Source of the DNA: Rhizophagus irregularis
Lineage: Eukaryota > Glomeromycota > Glomeromycetes > Glomerales > Glomeraceae
DNA length: 64,000 bases
NCBI RefSeq assembly: GCF_026210795.1
Contig: NC_089451.1
Coordinates: 728,001 to 792,000 of the forward strand
Direction: 5' to 3'
Shown in pieces: positions 59,808 through 64,000 of this stretch. Numbering within the stretch: position 1 is the first letter of the stretch; each line of letters starts with the position of its first letter. The notes below the pieces were generated by a model. It worked only from the letters and a program-made list of their open reading frames with translations. It ran no database searches and was not told the DNA's origin. The translations under genes were made by a program, and so were the position numbers.

Positions 59808-60605
59808 TAATGATTAATAATAGGGGTAATGCATTACTTTTACAAGCAATTGTAACTTTCAATTTGCTCTGTTTGATATTATAATTAAAATATTAAAAAT
59901 TGAAATTTTCAATTTATCTAAAATAGAATCTTACAAATATAAATCATTACCAGAATAAGTACAAATTTTTTTGGATAAGGTTTAAATTTTCTTTAAATAA
60001 TATACAAGCAATATATATGGCAGTATTTGATTATATTCTTAATAGTACATATAGAATCCACGATGCTTTGAATTAAATATACTTAAAGTTAAATTGGACA
60101 TCATTAAAAAAGATAAGATAAACACCGTTAAGAGTTATTTGTCAACAGCTTGTCACATAACAAACACATAGAATATTGGATAAAAATGAATTTTTGTGCG
60201 AATCTATGACACGATGCAGGAACTATATCCATTCACTTCTAATAAAAGGTTCTTCACAAACATGAAAACATAGTCGCAATATAGTAGGTCCCATGATCAC
60301 CCTTGCATTGACTACAAGGCCTTTGGCTAAAAAAACGTATTTTACATATGTTTATCTGTATAGTATAATAGATCATTTGACAGTGTATGCGTGGGTATTT
60401 TAATAATATGATGAGCGGTTTATAAATTAATAATATTAGTTTAATTAGATAGTTAGTAATTTTATTATATATTACTTTAATTATTTTAATAAATTTATAA
60501 ATGTGCTGCAATTTAAAAAAAAAAAAAAGATTATATTTTTAACTAATGTTTTTATAAATTGCATGAATTAGAATTTCAGGTAGTTTATTTTAATGGAAAA
60601 TAACA
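59808..60605. other. AT-rich DNA with possible retroelement 3' end
   Basis: About 60240-60530 contains ACAGTGTATGCG, TAATAATATTAGTTTAATTA and a terminal A-run near 60518, resembling the sequence around 2870-3760. No gene supported. Confidence 0.3.
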
Positions 60606-61012
60606 ACTTTACAGAAACTTTAAGTTTTCAAGCGATATTATTTTGATATTATTTTGATATTGATTCAATATTGATTTAATATCGATGTGATATCAAAATA
60701 AAATATTATTATTTTAATATCAAAATGATATCGAAATAGTATCAAAATGATATCGAAATGATAATTAAAATGATATTGAAATAACATCTTTAAGTTAAAC
60801 TTAAATATGTTGTTTCAATGTCATTTCTATTATCATTTTGATATCATTTCGATATCAATTTAATATCAAAATGATATCAAAATGATAATACTTTATTTTG
60901 ATATCACATTGATATTAAATTGATATTAAAATGATATTGAAATGATATCAAAATAATACCGTTAAGATAAACTTAATGATATCAATTCTATATTGTTAAA
61001 TTTCTGTAAAGT
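60606..61012. mobile_element. Fold-back element made of GATATC words
   Basis: ACTTTACAGAAA at 60606 and TTTCTGTAAAGT ending at 61012 are exact inverted ends. The interior is two arms in which TGATATCAAAA or TGATATCGAAA recurs about every 11-12 bases, pairing around a centre near 60800-60810. The target duplication is unresolved. Confidence 0.7.
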
Positions 61013-62521
61013 ATAGAACTACAGTATATTTTAATGGCTGTAAATTTAATGATGAAGAGAAGTTCAATCTTCTTTTATGAAAATATTAATAAAAAAATAT
61101 TTGATAAATATAAAGATAACTGGATATTAATATATAATCAGAAGATAAAGAAATATGAATTTAAATATACCAGAAGTTATATATATTAATATAATAAAAT
61201 TATATTATATTAGTAGTTTAGTACAATAGTTTTTAAACTTAATTAATTTTTATTAAGCTATTTAAAGTTTATAGAATTTAAATTATTTAGATAATTTGAA
61301 ATTGATTTTAATTTAAAAATTATAGTTTTTATACTTTTTTTTTAATAAATTATCTATTATTATAATAAGATATATTTATACAAAAATTGTATTAAATAAA
61401 AGAATTTTTCTAAATATTATAATAGACTTAAAGGTTAAAGTTTACCTGTAGTAATTATTACTATGGGTGATTGTTATTAGTACTTAATTCTAACTAAATT
61501 ATAATTTTAGCTGAAGTTAATAACTCTTGTTATAAATTTAGATAATTTGAAAAATGTAATTTACTTATTACATAGTTTTCTGCTTAATAAAAATCAAATT
61601 TTTATGTTTTTCTTGAGAATTGCCTGAATAACATCCCTTTAACATAAGAAAATCTCATTTTTCTTGTAAATTTACATATAATAAAGTTGAAATAATGTGT
61701 GTTTGTCAGCATTTAATTTTGGAATAAAATCCTAAAATTCAAAATTTATTAAAAATTATATGTAAAAATCATTTCTAACCTTTTTGTCTTTTTTTTTTCT
61801 TTTTCTCCTAAAATTGCATATAAAAAAACTGCAAATCACCGCTAGCAATTTTATACTAATAAAAGAATATATATACAGTATATCAGATATTATTTGTGAT
61901 ACTTTTGTGATATTATGATAAATCGAACTAAGATTTTTTTGGATAAACGGTATTTAAATTAAGTTATATTTTTAAGATAATAAGATAATATAGACAATAA
62001 CCATTAAAAAACGTAATTTAACCCCCTATTTGCAAAGAATTTCAATAAATGCTTGATTTTCAACAGGGTTCATGTCTAGTGGCTAACTGTATAGTACTGT
62101 ATGGAGAAATTACTATTTATGTCAAACTTTTATACCAAGAAAATGGAGTGCTAAACGTAGCTTTTGTCGTCATAAATTCATAATTTTGCGCAAGCATTTA
62201 AGTCTTGTCAGTGATATTATATTCAGGTGATTCAGCCCGTATTTTAATTGGCAACAATTCCGTGAGAAAAAAAGCTTATTTTGTTAGATATATTTGGTCA
62301 GAAATGAAATGCATCGATTTGGTTTTAGCCTGTCACGTTTAGTAGTGTGCAATTTTCACAAAGAAAACGACTTACTATTTATGGAATCATTTCCCAGCGA
62401 TCTTATTGATATAACTCCATTTATCGTTTTCCCTTTCATTTTCAACTCTCCTCGCTTTCGTACCTTTTCTCAAAAAAAAAAATAAAAATAAAAATAAAAT
62501 AATAATATAGTAATAATAAAA
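61013..62521. other. Intergenic region upstream of the small membrane protein gene
   Basis: AT-rich; no gene seen in 61013-62040. The last 480 bp are less AT-biased and likely include the promoter and 5' UTR; CAACAG near 62063 is a possible acceptor of a 5' UTR intron. Confidence 0.4.
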
Positions 62522-62844
62522 ATGAACGCATCAAATACGATCTCGCGATTTGGTTCAAAAAATTTTACAATGTGGTAAATAATTTAAATAAATTTTAACA
62601 TATTTACCTATTTACTTTTTTATAACATAAACATTATTTTCATTATTTTTAAAGGTTAACGGCATCGATAGTTGGGGGAGCAACACTTTACAGTTTTACC
62701 AAATCTCAAGTACAAAGAACAGGTTTTCAGTATGATTTATCCTCTCATTCAAATGGTAATATTGAAAATTTAAGAAGTGAATGGAAAAAGCAAAATAATG
62801 GTATTGGTCTAAAAGATGTTACTCGCTCTTGTGGTGGTGTTTGA
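62522..62844 (+). CDS. Small single-pass membrane protein, two exons, 80 aa
   Basis: Exons 62522-62574 and 62655-62844, with a GT-AG intron of 80 bp that splits a Trp codon; the product has 80 residues. It begins with a short Ser/Asn/Arg-containing stretch (MNASNTISRFGSKNF), then a membrane-type segment (about 17-33, MWLTASIVGGATLYSFT), then a polar tail rich in Asn/Ser/Lys ending DVTRSCGGV. The layout (few acidic residues at the N-terminus, one helix, soluble tail) would suit a mitochondrial inner-membrane or other organelle protein, but I do not recognise the family. Codon use is balanced compared with flanking DNA, and the clean splice supports a real gene. Confidence 0.6.
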
Positions 62845-64000
62845 GGTCTTCTTGTTTTTTTTTAAAAAAAAAGAAATATATATATATACATGTGTATTTT
62901 TTTATTTTTTTTCTTGCGACTTTATGTAAATTATTAAGTTATTAGCTTTTTATTTCTTTTATTCTTTTTTCTTTTTTTTTTGCTTTTTTTTTCTTTTTGT
63001 ATATAATATTTTTTTTAAAAAAAAATGTTCTCACGGAATGGAAGATCATGTATTTTTTATTCACGGATTTCGGCAAATTACGGAATTTTTATTCACAATC
63101 GATTACGTTAGATTATGTTGGGGGCGACTAAAAACAAAAAAGATAATGTAGATCATTGGTCTATTTGATATATAATTGTTATCAAGAAATAAAAATACTT
63201 TTTTCTCTTCATTATCAGTTAAGAAAGTGGAAATATTTAAATGGTTTTTTATTTGTATTACGATACAACCAATGAAACCCGAATTGAATGATATAAAGGA
63301 TAATCGATAACATGATAAACAGATAAACGCAATAATAAAAAATTTTCGAATTTTTTTTATTATTGTGTAATGATCCGCATAAGATCAATGAGATCATTTG
63401 TCCGTGCGTAGCGGCTTTTTTGACGCTATAATTTCCTGTTATTTCTGTTTCTGTATTTCTGTTTTTGATCACCGTAGATTGTGTATCATTTCGTAGAAGT
63501 AATAATATTCTTGTGAAATGAGGTAAGGCTCAAGGCGCGGGAAATGGGAATTACAAATTATAATGTTATAAAAGAGCATAATTTTAATTCTAAATAATTA
63601 TTCATCCTATTCGTCTTTAAAACAAGAAACGTTCTATTGCAGTAAGTACATTTCGAGGGTATGAGAGTTGAATTTGTGTCAATAACTCTATTATTATCAA
63701 AGTTCGCGTTATAGTAGAAGCAAGCAAAGGTAGTTTATTAAAGAAATATTGAGAAATCATTTTTTTTTTTCGCAGTTTAATTAACAAATTTGTAACGAAG
63801 AGTTGAGATTTAAATAATTTGTTTATACTTGATTTAAGTAAATTAGAAATTGTTTAAAAAATTTGTTTCTTTAATCTCTCAATACTCCAGATATTCAGAT
63901 GTCAACAACATACTTCATTGTATATATTACTCATCTATCCTATCAATTACAAAAGAGAATATTACAAATGAGAATAAATTTTAATAAAATCTTGATCCTA
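62845..64000. other. 3' flank and intergenic DNA
   Basis: Poly(T) and (TA) tracts follow the stop codon. A less AT-biased stretch at 63530-63760 may be the promoter or 5' end of a gene beyond the window. Nothing else is supported. Confidence 0.35.

Overview
The window looks like nuclear DNA of an arbuscular mycorrhizal fungus, most likely Rhizophagus irregularis or a close relative (inference). The sequence is very AT-rich. Host genes have short GT-AG introns of about 60-80 bp, and there is dense, nested and decayed transposable-element (TE) material. One gene is a clear fungus-specific Opi1 regulator. Four probable host genes occupy about 8 kb; nearly everything else is repeats.

Layout. 1-156: start of a pogo/Tc-type transposase relic on the minus strand. 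157-6500: AT-rich DNA with a hAT-type MITE (2905-3622, perfect 8-bp target duplication) and two TA-flanked CAGT-ended MITEs. 6565-13431: a ruined MULE transposase gene on the minus strand, hit by at least five later insertions. One of these (10956-12554) carries an array in which every monomer looks like a micro-exon with its own donor, branch site and acceptor. 13564-22173: a complete but dead CACTA (tnp2-type) transposon with 3-bp target duplication and two divergent genes. 22300-25500: repeats.

25568-27644: five-exon gene for a TRP-like ion-channel protein. 28607-30235: four-exon RING protein with a second CxxC zinc motif and an acidic tail carrying SUMO-interaction-like motifs; its first intron appears to be GC-AG. 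31528-33677 (minus): three-exon Opi1-type phospholipid-synthesis repressor. 33.7-38.4 kb: intergenic.

38505-40390: satellite array of about 172 bp. 40690-45140: repeats and a LINE 3' relic. 46305-48412: a TA-flanked element holding 147-bp tandem repeats, which are broken by two insertions of a tRNA-headed retroposon at the same site. 52935-57960: a second, poly(A)-tailed copy of that retroposon, split by a non-autonomous CACTA element (53858-57799) that itself holds a hairpin MITE. 58-62.5 kb: AT-rich with a GATATC-rich fold-back element. 62522-62844: two-exon gene for a small single-pass membrane protein.

The host genes are independent transcription units and show no operon-like logic. The most unusual structures are the tRNA-headed retroposon with repeated insertion at one site, the micro-exon minisatellite, the candidate SUMO-targeted ubiquitin ligase with its GC-AG intron, and the nonsense codons in TE genes, the ones checked all explicable as C-to-T changes. 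Introns and reading frames were derived by eye; family assignments come from motif recognition, not searches.
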